The notes under the pieces are model-generated. The model saw nothing but the letters and a program-made list of their open reading frames with translations. It was not told where the DNA came from and made no database searches. A DNA stretch of 64,000 bases from Prunus persica (Eukaryota > Streptophyta > Magnoliopsida > Rosales > Rosaceae). Position numbers and translations under genes: made by a program. The DNA lies in assembly GCF_000346465.2 (NCBI RefSeq), contig NC_034010.1, forward strand, positions 8,061,324 to 8,125,323, read 5' to 3'. Each line of letters begins with the position of its first letter. Position 1 is the stretch's first letter. Below are positions 47,940-59,333 of the stretch, piece by piece.

Positions 47940-48220
47940 AATTGCAGGTTTGATTTCTCTGAACAATGGTTTTTGTTTTTCCCTAATTTGATAAAATATA
48001 AAGAAAAAGAAAGTAGGGTTGGTATCTAATATAGACGACAGTATCTTATTGTTTTACGTCGTGTGAATGTTAATACCACGACGTCATATTAAAATACCGT
48101 CGTCTATATAAGATTCCAAAACTTTCTTTCTTGGCCTTGTATTTTATCAAATTAGAAAACAAAAACCATGGTTCAGAAAAATCAAATCTGCAATCAAACA
48201 TTCACAGAGAAAGAAAGAAG
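47940..48220. repeat. Inverted duplication inside a 5' UTR intron of the outer element
   Basis: The leader block at ~47944-48010 (GGTTTGATTTCTCTGAACAA...ATTTGATAAAATATAAAGAA) recurs in reverse complement at ~48138-48215 (TTTATCAAATTAGAAAACAA...CAGAAAAATCAAATCTGCAA). It is absent from the corresponding place in the inner copy (37236-37330 onwards). Confidence 0.75.
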
Positions 48221-48506
48221 GTTTTTGGATCCTTATATAGACGACGGTATATTACTACTGACGTCGTGTGAACATCAATACCACGACGTTATATAAATAT
48301 TTCGTCGTTTATAGTTAATTATCACGTCGTTTATAGTTAATTATTTCGTCGTTGTTTAATTACCTTGGTTTTAAACATTTATTACGTCTGAGATTATTTC
48401 ATTGCGTCGTTTAAAATCATATCATACGTCGTATTTTATTAATAACCGTCGTTTGTGTTCTTAATCTTTTCCTGAAATATTTTCACTTGCAGTTTTGTCT
48501 GTAAAA

Positions 48507-51500
48507 ATGGTTTCTCACTAAGACCAAAGTAAGGATTCTGGCTCCAAGAAAAATGGAGGTAAGGAGCTTGGAATGGTACCTCCTCAAGAGAATCCTTCGA
48601 AGAAGATGAAGTCTTCGAAGAAGATGAAGTTTGCTTCATCATCTGCTGAGACAGAACCAACCAGCACGACAACAATCTCTGATAATTCAAAGTCTGGTCG
48701 AGGTATGAGCACAATGCCTCGTGTTGTGAAGAGAAAACTTCAGAAACTGAGGCCAATTGTTGAGTACAATAAAGGAGCAGATTTGGGAAGCAGTTGACAT
48801 TGCTTTTGTGGTAGGTCAAGGGGGCAAGAACTCTGTGTTAGCTTCTGCTGCCAAGAAATGGAAGGATTTCAAGTCTACACTAACGAGGCATTATATCCTT
48901 TCATACACCAATGACAGGGAGAGATTAAGCCAACCCCCTGAAACATATAAATTCATAGAGAAAGCACAATGGGATGCCTTTGTAGCTTCAAGGTTATCCA
49001 AAGATTTTGAGTCTGTGCATTCTCAACATGCACAGATTAGGGAGAAACTTGAGTACAATCATCGATTGTCTCGAAAAGGATATGCTGGTTTGGAGGATCA
49101 ATTGGAGGAAACCATGCCTGGGGTAGAAATTGATCGATCTACCCTATGAAAGAGAGCTAGACAGGACAAACATGGTAACATCCCGGATCCAAAGGTGGCA
49201 GAGAAAGCAAAATTAATTGTAAGCCTACTCACTCTGTTTTAAATTTTTATTAAACTGTGAATAATTCATATTACGTCTTATGTTATATTTTGCGTCGTGT
49301 GAATGATATTACCACGTCGAAATTTTTTTAAAAACGTCGTTAAAGGTCTAAATCAGGAATCACTACTCTGTTTTCTGTAATTATAGCATAAGATGTCGGT
49401 GGTTCATTTTCGCGTCGTTTGTATTGAATTACTACGTCGAAATGTTTTAAACAAGGTCATTAAAGGTGTGAATATTGAATCATCCCTCTGTTATCTGTAA
49501 ATAAAGCATAAGACGTCGGTGGTTTATTCATTTCGTCGTTTTAAAAACTAACCACGTCGGTATAACTAGCGTCGTAATAAATTATAATAACGTCGATTTA
49601 TATGTTATTGCGTCGTGTGAAATTATATAATACGTCGTTTGTAAATAAATAACCGTCGTGTGTTTTTGTTCTTACTTTTTTATATATCTTTGTTTTAGGA
49701 TGAATTGCAAAAACAAGTCTCGGAAGGCAAAGTCACTGTATCTGGCAGCAATGATGTGCTAACCATGGCTTTGGGCCCCGAGCATCCAGGCAGAGTGAGA
49801 GGAGTAGGTGCTGGGATCTCACCAAGGCAATATTTCAATTTACCCAAACCACAGAGAGTGAGCTTTGACGGCCGTTTGAAGGACAGTTTAAGAGTTCTCC
49901 TTCAAGAAGAGACTAAAAAGATGGAAGCTAAGGCAAGGGAAGAGGCTTTAAGGATGGAGGCTAGAACGAAACAATTGGTAGAGGCTGAGAGGGAGCATTT
50001 CCTGAGTCAGCTTTCCCAATTAATTCTCAATTTTGATCCAAGCATGCTTAAATCCAGAATTAGCCAAAGTCCCAAAAATCCTATGTCTGACAAAGCAAGC
50101 TGCTCTGGAGGTGATGTGAGATCCCTATATTTTGAGGATGATACTGCCAAAAATGGGAAACATCAGGAAGAAAAGGTAACATATCTGAACTTTGAATTCT
50201 CTGTTTTTTTAAAACCATTAGACGTCGTTATTATTAATAAAACCGTCGTTTGAAATACATACCACGACGATTTTAAAAATAAACCGTCGTTTGTATTTCA
50301 ATACCACGTCGTATTTAGTTTACTTGTTTTACACGCCATTACACGTCGTTATTTTTAAAACTTTGTGGTTTTTAGACGACGGAGTTAGTCATTCCCGACG
50401 TAATAGATGAAGAGAAGAAAGAAGAAAAACAAGATGAAAAGGAGAAAGAAGATGACGACCAGGTATGTTCACATAACTTTGCCTTTTTTATTTGTTTTTC
50501 AAAATTCCAGACGTCGATATTTTTCTTTAAACAGTCGTTTGTTTACAACTTAGACGGCGGAATTTTTTTCTAAGACGTAATAAATTATTCACCACGACGG
50601 TTTCTTCATCGTCGTTTAAATTCTTTTCAGACGACGTTTTATTCCTTAAACCGTCGTTTTTATTGAATTACCACGTCATTTTTTTTATTTCTTTAAACAG
50701 GTTATTAAAGTTGTTGATTATTCAAATATGGAGGCGCCATCTTCTTTAAAATCCCTTTATCGTTATGTGGAAACGACACTCGTGCCTCAGGATAAGACCC
50801 TGCACTTTACAATTGATAAGGAGGTGTTTGGTCTAGAGCGCGTTACCTTCCTCCTGCCTGAAGATATTACACAATTTGCAGGCATGGAAGAAATAGGAGC
50901 TACTGTCATTGCTGTATATACGAGGTTTGTCATTCTAAAATAATACGTCGTTGGTTTATTTATTGCGTCGTCTTAACTAACTAACCACGTCGTTAGTATG
51001 TACCGTCGTGATAAATATATTATAACGTCGTTGTCTATTTCAGTACGTCGTGTGAAATTTTATAATACGTCGTTTTGTTATACATAACCGTCGTGTGTTT
51101 TTTTGTGCTGACTTGTTTATATTATTTTATATATTTAGGTACTTACACGATGTTTTGAAACAAGCAAATATGTGCAGCATGGTTGGCTTTATCGACCCTG
51201 CTACAGTTAGTGCCAGCTCTGGCACAATAGCTGACAGATCACGACTACTAGCAGCTCGACTTTAGAGGACTGACGGTGAACAGATTTTCCTGATGCCTTA
51301 CAATCCAGGGTTAGTCTCCTTAACAGGATTTTGTTTTTATGATTTTCAATAAATGACAGCGTATAAACTAACCACGTCGGTGTTTTATTTTATTGAGTCG
51401 TTTGAAACTACTAACCACGTCGGTAGTTATTTATCGTCGTGATAAATGTATAATATCGTCGATTGCTACTTTATTTCGTCGTGTGAAATATAATTATACG

Positions 51501-52100
51501 TCGTTTTTGTAAATAACCGTCGTTTTTATATTAATTTTGTGCAGCCGTCATTGGATCTTGCTGATTGTAAGAGCAAAGAGAGAAACCGTCTATTTTCTGG
51601 ATCCTCTGCCAGGAAATCGTGTGGTCGATGAAGAGGCCAAAAACATCGTGAACAGTGCTATAAAAATTTATAATTCTCACATAGCCAGATCAGGCCGTAA
51701 GGCAGTATCTTGGAAAACTCTGTCAGGCACACCAAAGCAACCCAGCAGTGTCGAATGCGGGTATTATGTGATGCGCTTCATGAGGGACATCATCATGGAT
51801 CCTTCCTTGGGGTTTGAGAAGAAGGTAAGAAGAAATTACCTTCATACATTTTACGTCGTTTTTTCTATTATCAACGACGGTCATGTAAAATTACCGTCGT
51901 TGAATAGATATAGTACGTCGGTTATGAAAAATATCGTCGTCTGTGATTGAATTTCTTTTTATTTATAAACCCTAATAGTCATTGTTTATGCAGTATGCCA
52001 AGGGAAAACAGGAAGCGCCTACCCCCAAGAAGCAATTGATGAAGTCCGGAATGAATGAGCAGAGTTTGTTTGCCTTCACCTGGAATAGGGGAATTATTGA
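48507..52100 (+). pseudogene. ORF1-Ulp1 gene of the outer element, broken
   Basis: Same gene as 37638-41181 with conserved exon borders (48507-49218, 49699-50175, ~50407-50461, 50701-50924, 51139-51309, 51545-51824, 51994-52100). Lesions: TAA at codon 5; a 116-bp deletion at ~48770 that removes the stretch before KEQIWEA and shifts the frame; TGA for the Trp codon near 49147; TAG in exon 4 near 51264; and a 1-base loss in the last exon. The Ulp1 exon still shows RHWILLIVRAKRETVYFLDP and ECGYYVMRFM. An additional GT...AG interval (50176-50406) divides the acidic stretch that is continuous in the inner copy. It cannot make the full protein. Confidence 0.88.
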
Positions 52101-54058
52101 ACACTTGATATTTATGTATAATGTACAAATTTTGTCTATAATATATAATGTAAAAATTTGTTGAGGTTTTCTTAAATTAAAAAAAAAAAAACAAACATAC
52201 AAATTGCGTAACCGACGTGTAATACTTTTCCAACGACCTAATAAAGTCAAAAACCGTCGTTTTTTGTTGTTTCGTTTTAAACAAATCCGACGTAAAAGGA
52301 TATTTAGACGACGTTCTTTGAACAATTGAGTCGTTTATGGTTTACAACGTCTTCAATTTCTTAAGGGTTCAGGGTAGTACTTTGTAACGACAGCGGTTAA
52401 GTCGTGGAATATATATTTTACGTCGGATAGTTAAATATCCGTCATGGTTTCTCATTTAAACGACGTCATTTTAACAACTTAGTCGTCTATTACAATTTAC
52501 AACGTCTACAATTTATTAACACCGACGTGGTTTGTTGTTGTGATAAGAATATTTTATTATTTTTATATCAAAATATTCAAAATAAATTTAAAATAAATCA
52601 GAAAAATGCAAAGTCAACTCCTATGAAGTCATTGATATATTTTCTTCCCCCTAAACCTTGAAAAAATTCATTTTGAATAACAAAAATTTAAAATGACCAT
52701 CCAAAACAAAATTATTTTGATGAGTCATAAAATCACTTCTAGTCTTATGGTTTAGGGTTTATAGTCTAGGGTTTAGAGATTAGGGTTGTTATTTATTGGG
52801 GTTTATTTTTAAAGTATAATTTTTGGGTAGTCTAGGGTATATATTAGGCTGTAAAACCATAAACCCTTTTATAAACTTAATGTTTAAAATTATATAATTT
52901 AGTTTTACGGGTTTAGGGTATTAATTGTTAACGACGGTGGTTGAGTCGTGGAATACATATGTTACGTCGTGCAGTAAAATATCCGACATGGTTTCTACTT
53001 TAAACGACGTCATTTTAATATGTAAGTCGTCTATTATAATTTACAACGTTTTCAATTTCTTAACCCCGATGTGGTTTTTCAGTCGTCTTTATATCAAAAT
53101 ATTCAAAATAAATTTAAAATTAATCCGAAAAATGAAGCGTCAAAATAAACGGCGTTACGTTCAGTGTTTCCGTCGTGGAATATTACATTTACGTCGGTTC
53201 TTGTAGAACTTTCGCCATGGTTTTTCTTTCGACGTTTTAAAGAGCGCGCGCTCTAAAAATTTTCGCGCGCCCTAAATTTCTTTATATTTGGCTCTTATTC
53301 TTATACTTCTAACCCTGAACCCTAAAATTTTCAGATTTCGCGCAACATAACATTCGCTCTCTCACTTCTGCTCTAATTAAAAGTTGCACTCTCCAGGCTC
53401 CGTCGAATCTGTGAGCTCGTCCAACCTGTAAGTACAAACCCTATCTTCCCCTTGTAAATTCATTGAATGATATTAGGTTGTTTTGTTAAAGGGTTTTAGG
53501 TATATGCTTTGCGATCTGTTAATAATGTGCTTATAGGTATGGGTTCATGGATTTTGTATTTAATGGGTTCATGGATTACATTATCTGTTATGTTGAATTG
53601 GGAATGGATTTAATTTTGTCGGATCTTTTAATCACCCTATGTTATGTTGAATTGGGAATGGATTTATTGTTTTCATGCTTGGTTTCATGTATATGTTGGT
53701 TTCTTGCTTGGTTTCATATATATGTTGTGTTCTTAATGGGTTTTGGGTTCTTGAAAATAAACTGAGACACGACGCCTTTTTAGGCATACGACGACGATTA
53801 CACGACGGTTTATGAAAAAACCGTCGTTGTATTACTTATACACGACAGATTTTTCATAAACCGTCGTTTGTATTACTTATATTAGACGACGTCTGTTGAA
53901 AATCCGTCGTCTATATATGCCAAATACGTCTGTTTTTGTTTAAAACCCGTCGTCTCTGTTGTGTATTACTTGCTATTAGATCTTTGTATAATCTGCTATA
54001 ATGATGGTCATTGCCTGTATTTTCACTTTATTATAGATAATAGGTTATAGTGTCGGAG

Positions 54059-55700
54059 ATGGATAAGTCATGGATGCACTCGGATAGAAGATCGAAGGCA
54101 TATGAATTTGGGGTGGAAGCATTTTTGAACTTTGCTGTAGAAAATCTTCTAACTACAACACATATCCGTTGTCCATGTGTTAAATGTGTTAATTTGAAGT
54201 TGTTTGGGGTTGGAATTATAAGGGATCACTTATACTTTAATGGATTGACCAAAGCTATAAGAATTGGACATTTCACGGAGAACCTTGGGAAGCATCTACT
54301 AATGCTAGTAGAAATGTTGAAGAAGATGATGGCCATAGTAGGTACAGTTTTGTGTCTGAAGAAATTGATATGGATGATAATGATTTTGGTGATTTTGGTT
54401 CCGATCCGTATGAGTTTGCCAATGTGATTGGGGATGGAGATCAACCAGTGTACCCTGGTTGTAGAAAGTACACGAAGTTATCGGCATTAGTGAAGTTGTA
54501 TAATTTGAAGGCATTAGTATGTTCAGAATCGTACTCGTCCCGAAGGTTGCATTGCTGAGCAGTATATAGCTGAAGAAGCGGTAGAGTTTTGTACTCAGCA
54601 TTTATCTAATGTTAGTACAGTTGGAGTGCCTTCAAGCCAAAAGATGGGACTTTCAAAGCCATTATCAGGTTGCACAGTGAGCGTAGTTGATCAGGACCTG
54701 TTGAATCAAGCACATCTATATGTCTTGGAGAATACGGAGGAAGTCCTACCTTATATCGAGTACGTATGAGTTTTGTTCTTTAAGTTTCCATTTTAAATTA
54801 TTTCTTATATGTTTATCTTCTATATTTGGGACCGTAATGCTTGAATTTTTCGTGTCATGTAGGCAACATATGATCCACATCAAGACTGCTTATCCAAAAT
54901 TTAGAAAGAGAACAAAGTGGCTGCAGGATAAGCACAATAGCACTTTCATTCAATGGCTACGCTTCAAGGTATATGTTGTTGAATAACATATTTCTCTTTT
55001 AATTTTCTTCTTATTTCTATGTTAGATTGAATTAAGATATATGATTAATTTGCAGGTTCAAAGTGAACTTGAGGAAGACAATCATGGCGTATCAGAAAAT
55101 TTAAGGTGGCTAGCAGCTGGTCCAAACATGGCAGTGCCATTATATAGGAGCTATCTTATTAAAGGTATTAAATTCAATATCAAGGCACAAGATGATGTGC
55201 GGACAACTCAAAATAGTGGAGTTTATTTACTTGCACATACCATGCAAGTTGCTAGTGCCAAGGATAAAAACCCAATTCTCTCAAATATGGGTTTCTATGG
55301 TGTCATTCAAGAAATTTGGGACCTTGACTACCAAAAGTTTACAATCCCAGTCTTTAGGTGTGATTGGATAGATAGTTCTGGTCTTGTAGTCGACGAACTT
55401 GGATTTACCCTTGTAGATTTGAGTAAAATTGGACATAGGAATGACCAATTTGTTTTGGCTTCTCAAGTCAAACAAATATTTTTTGTTGACGACCCGATGC
55501 ATCGTGGTTGGTCGGTAGTGTTATCAATGCCTAATAGAGAATATAATGATGTTATTGGTGATGAAGTCTTAGGTGATGTGATAATTGAGTGTGAGCCATT
55601 TACTAGAGGGATGCCAAATGTTGACACATTTGATGAACTGGTGGGTGAGTTAGGCGGTCAAAATATTCGAGATGGGTGTGAAGATATATGGATTGAATGA
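54059..55700 (+). pseudogene. TNP2-type transposase of the outer element, catalytic core deleted
   Basis: ATG 54059 opens the same Transpos_assoc domain. One base is lost at YFNG(I)D near 54245, shifting the frame. After YNLKA the sequence jumps (~54515) to the C-terminal part of DUF4218 (PF13960; NRTRPEGCIAEQYIAEEAVE, FCTQHLSNVSTVGVPSSQK), ending at a GTACG donor near 54759. Exon ~54863-54968 (QHMIHIKTAYPKFRKRTKWL) and exon 55056-55700 (DUF4216) follow. Transposase_21 is missing. The deletion endpoints differ from the inner copy, which lost DUF4218 too but kept more sequence after YNLKA, so the two deletions were independent. Confidence 0.88.
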
Positions 55701-55716
55701 TGCTTATGTAATTGGC

Positions 55717-57308
55717 AGTGTATGACATTAATTTTGTAATATATTGTAATGTGATTTCTTCACTTTCTACGTTCAAATAAAACACGACGTTATTGTGAAC
55801 CAGTTATTCAGCATATTTACCGACGTCTTAAAGCAACGTAACAATGAAGAACCACGACGCTATTGTGAAGCAATTATTCAGGATATCACGTCGGGGAAGG
55901 ATTAAGAACCGCCATGTAATTCAAAATAACACGACTCCAATCCCATAATACCGACGTCTAAAAAACGAGATATATAATCTGAACGTTAAAAAATACGACG
56001 TCATCATACATTTTCCACGTCGCAAGTTCTTTTATAAACGAAGAGGAACGAAATGAATTCCGACGGTAATTCATTATAACCGCCGTCTAATATCAATTAA
56101 ACGATGTTATTTGTAATACGGCTCTCATCATAATCAACGCCGTCTATATGTTCTGTAATACGGCTCTCATTTATTTGGAACCGACGTTGTTTAGAAGTTC
56201 AACGTCGTCTATATTAATAAGTGCGTCGTGAGTAATGAATACATATAAATACAACGTCGACTATATAAATGCCACCGACGTTGTTTCGCATTCAACGTCA
56301 ACTATATAAATACATACGTCGTAAATAATGACACTGACAACTATTTCCACGTCATCTTTTTTAGAAAAATCGAAGTGGAAAATTTATTTCACGACGGTTG
56401 TTTCTAAATAAGAGACGTAGTAGATTTCAATAACGTCGTCTTCTCATGTATTTAAAGACGTCATATTTTTTCTTGTCGTGAAAATTATATTTAACGGCGT
56501 AGTGTTTTAGTTGTCGTCGTTGTATGTCTATCTTGCGGCCTTGTTCTTTTAATATGTGTCATATTTTTCCTTTTTAACGACGGTGATTTGTTTGAGTTGG
56601 TCGTCTATTCTCATCCTCGACTATTTTTTAGAACTTTAGCAGACTAAATACGTCTGTTTTTATTTGTTTTCGACGTTGTTTTATGTAACAACGTCTAATA
56701 TTTATCGTCGTTGTTTGTTTCTGAAAATAGGACGTATAAATTTTGTAATACGACTCTCATATATTTGTAACCGACGTTGTTTCGTTGTTCAACGTCTACT
56801 CTATAAATACATACGTCGTAAATAATGACACTGACAACTATTTCCACGTCATCTTTTATAGAAAAATCGAAGTGGAAAATTTATTTTACGACGGTTGTTT
56901 TATATAGGCGACGTAGTAGGTATCAATAACGTCGTCTTCTAATGTATTTAAAGACGTCATATTTTTTATTGTCGTGAAAATGATATTTAACGGCGTCTTA
57001 TTTTAATTTTCGTCGTTGTATGTCTATCTTGCGGCCTTGTTCTGTTAATATGTGTCATATTTTTCCTTTTTAACGACGGTTTTTTTAGAGAGTTGGTCGT
57101 CTATTCTCATCCTCGACTGCTTTTTTAGATCTTTTTGCAGTACAAAGACGTCGTTTTGTATTTGTTGATGACGTTGTATATTTTAACAACGACGGTGATT
57201 TAGCGTCGTGATTTATGAGGGAAAAGATGACGGTGGATTCCACGACCATTGAAAAACCGAATACACGACGGTGATTTACCGTCGTCTTTTTGCTTTTTTG
57301 TAGTAGTG
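55717..57308 (+). repeat. Motif-rich 3' region of the outer CACTA
   Basis: Near-identical to 44830-46425, including the internal ~500-bp duplication (CATACGTCGTAAATAATGAC at ~56313 and ~56811) and the terminal GTAGTAGTG. No coding sequence. Confidence 0.8.
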
Positions 57309-57311
57309 ATA

Positions 57312-58245
57312 TACTGTTGCACATTAAGTTTCCTTTGTGATTTACTTTATGCGGAAAATAACTTGTATAACAAAGCTGGTGTTGACTGTTTATTCTGTAT
57401 TTAAATTCGAAAATGAAGTATCCCTTAATATTCTTTTAATTATTACATGTTCTAATCAAAACAAGAGTTTTTTATTCATCAGCAATGGAGTTGTTTAGAT
57501 GTTATAGACAATTGTGTCAGCTACAATTGTGATGTACCATCTGGAATGTTGAAAATACATTTTGGGGTTGATGCTTATTTGCTTGGAAATATGGTTTGTG
57601 GCTGTAATACATTGAATTATTCTTTCGCAGTTTCCTTGATACCTGAGCTTTGTTAAGGGTGTGGTGGATTCGAATGATCTTCCTCTTACTGTTTCTCAAG
57701 AGGTTATTCAAGAAAGTCGAATTGTAAGCCCTAGTTCTCCACTATCTTTATGCATTTTGTGAAGGGAATCCGATTACTCTTTGGACATCTCTGTAGCAGT
57801 TAATATTTTGTTCTTTGTTCTTCTTATGTGCTTAGATATTTGTATCAGGTCGTATTGTATTATTTCTTAGTGTCCATCTATCTGCTATTTTCAGGTAAGG
57901 ATTATGGGAAAGAGACTCATACGGAAAACATTTGACATGATTCAAGAGGTCTCTGAGAGTGAAATAAGAGGGTGGTAGCAGCAACTAAGCTTGTGTTTTC
58001 TTCTTCGATTCCACTTGAAAGGCTGAAAATTGTTATTACCTTGGAAAATGGTATTACTTGATCCCTGGATTACAAGAAATTATTGGAGAACTTTTGCAGG
58101 TTTCTAAAGTTGGGGTGCATAGAGGACTCTTGTTGCGGTTCTACTGTTCAAAAAGTGAGGAAGAACTGATAAGCTTAGATGATTATGTCGAGAACATGCC
58201 TGAGAACCAGAAGGCAATCTACTACTTGGCAGCAGAGTCTGAAAA
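57312..58245 (+). pseudogene. HSP90 pseudogene, copy 2, downstream part
   Basis: This resumes the HSP90 intron after the CACTA insertion. Exon 57631-57723 reads FP, then TGA in place of Arg, then [20 protein letters not shown] and EVIQESRI. Exon 57895-about 57975 reads VRIMGKRLIRKTFDMIQEVS and ends at a TAG. From ~58067 DYKKLLENFCRFLKLGCIED is in one frame. About 23 bp are missing, and then LLRFYCSKSEEELISLDDYV and MPENQKAIYYLAAES continue in another. Homology stops at 58245 where foreign repeat starts. The reading direction and order fit the exons at 31455-32921. Confidence 0.88.
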
Positions 58246-59118
58246 ATGCGAGATGTTGAGGTATCTTGTTACGATCCCTTGCTACTGGGCCCTAGGATCT
58301 CTTTCTATGGGCCTATTGATCGTAGCCCTTAAACACGTGTAACGCTCTCCGTAGATGTTCCTTCTCACTTTGATTGTATTCTATAGTGGCATGCCTCTGG
58401 CCATTTTGGATATGAACGAAGAATTGTCTCTTTTAGTTCTCTCTTTGTTTATTTCTCTTTCTGGCTTTTGGTACCTATCGCATCTGTCCTGCCGACTTTG
58501 GCGGAAGTGCAGTAGAGGAACAATGCTGGTATAAAAAAATTGGTTTGCAAGCCAGTCGTAGAAAAAGACAAGACGATGATGTTTTTCCCTAAACCCTGAG
58601 GGTGTCCAAGTGATGCCACCGCACAAGGCCCTGAAATTTTTTTTTTACGTGTATATATTATAGGTATTATATATATACTTGAGTGTGTAGGACAATAACA
58701 CAAGCGAGTATTTGGTTGAGTTGGAATTCAGTGCATTGATTTTAGTAGGGAAGTTGGATTTGAGTCAGTATTGCGTCATTCAGTAGTCGTATTTACATTT
58801 CTTCTCTTTTTGTTAACAATAGAAGAAAAAAACAAAAAACGTGTCCAAAAAAAAAAAAAAGAGAGGAAACACTCCAAAGAAGAGGAAAACAATATATACA
58901 AGCTTTCTCCAACCCAAAACAAAACAAAATAAATTCATGTCTTCTTCTTCCTCTTCCTTCTTCTCAAATTGAAGCATTCAAAGTTTTGTGAATTTGATTT
59001 ATGATTGTCATTGCATGCTAATCGATGATGAATTTTAGTTATTAAAAAAATTATCTTATGGTATTATGTCATGGCAAATTTTTTTAATCACAAATATTTT
59101 CATATTAGATCATGTGAG
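58246..59118. repeat. Repeat segment inserted after HSP90, shared with 9372-10516
   Basis: 58336-58575 matches 9385-9640. 58650-59118 matches ~10010-10514 (GAGTGTGTAGGACAATAACA, GTTGAGTTGGAATTCAGTGC, TGCATGCTAATCGATGATGA). The middle differs: copy 1 carries an extra dispersed repeat. It has no coding sequence; the ORFs here are fortuitous. Confidence 0.75.
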
Positions 59119-59121
59119 GGC

Positions 59122-59333
59122 TGTTGACGTGAGCTATCCTAATTAATCAAGGAGATTTATTTCCTTGATTAATTAGGGGATTTACTTTCTTATTTTATAT
59201 AGTTGACATATCCCTGTATAATTAGGAGATATTCTCATAATTGATTACTGTATCTATTTTCTTGTAAAGCACTAATGTAAACTCCTATATATACCTCTAT
59301 ATGAAGAAGAATACAATTAACCTAAAGTATTCA
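59122..59333 (+). repeat. Copia-type LTR copy
   Basis: 212 bp nearly identical to 10517-10727 (TGTTGACGTGAG ... AAGTATTCA). It ends exactly where inverted HSP90 sequence begins at 59334. There is no target duplication, so it is probably a rearrangement product and not a simple solo LTR. Confidence 0.75.

Larger units (their letters stand above)
33013..57308 (+). mobile_element. Outer CACTA (En/Spm) element, interrupted by an inner copy
   Basis: The left end begins CACTACTACAAAAAGTG at 33013; the right end (TTTTTTGTAGTAGTG) stops at 57308. Terminal inverted repeats match perfectly for 14 bases and imperfectly for ~28. The 3-bp duplication ATA lies at 33010-33012 and 57309-57311. The host site is HSP90 pseudogene intron, and the uninterrupted version at 181-215 joins exactly across the ATA. 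Total length is 24,296 bp; without the inner element and one TAA it is 12,367 bp. Contents: 5' region 33013-34499, an RPN6 fragment, a broken ORF1-Ulp1 gene, a deleted TNP2 gene, and a motif-rich 3' region. The window's sequence left of the outer RPN6 copy (33013-34499) has no gene. Confidence 0.95.

Noticed and set aside
33013..57308. Regularly recurring GACGACGG/CCGTCGTC words considered as a CRISPR-like array
   Set aside because: Spacing is irregular, the words are only 5-8 bp, and the context is a plant DNA transposon.
59122..59333. Calling this copia LTR a simple solo LTR
   Set aside because: No target duplication, and its right edge coincides with an inversion breakpoint.
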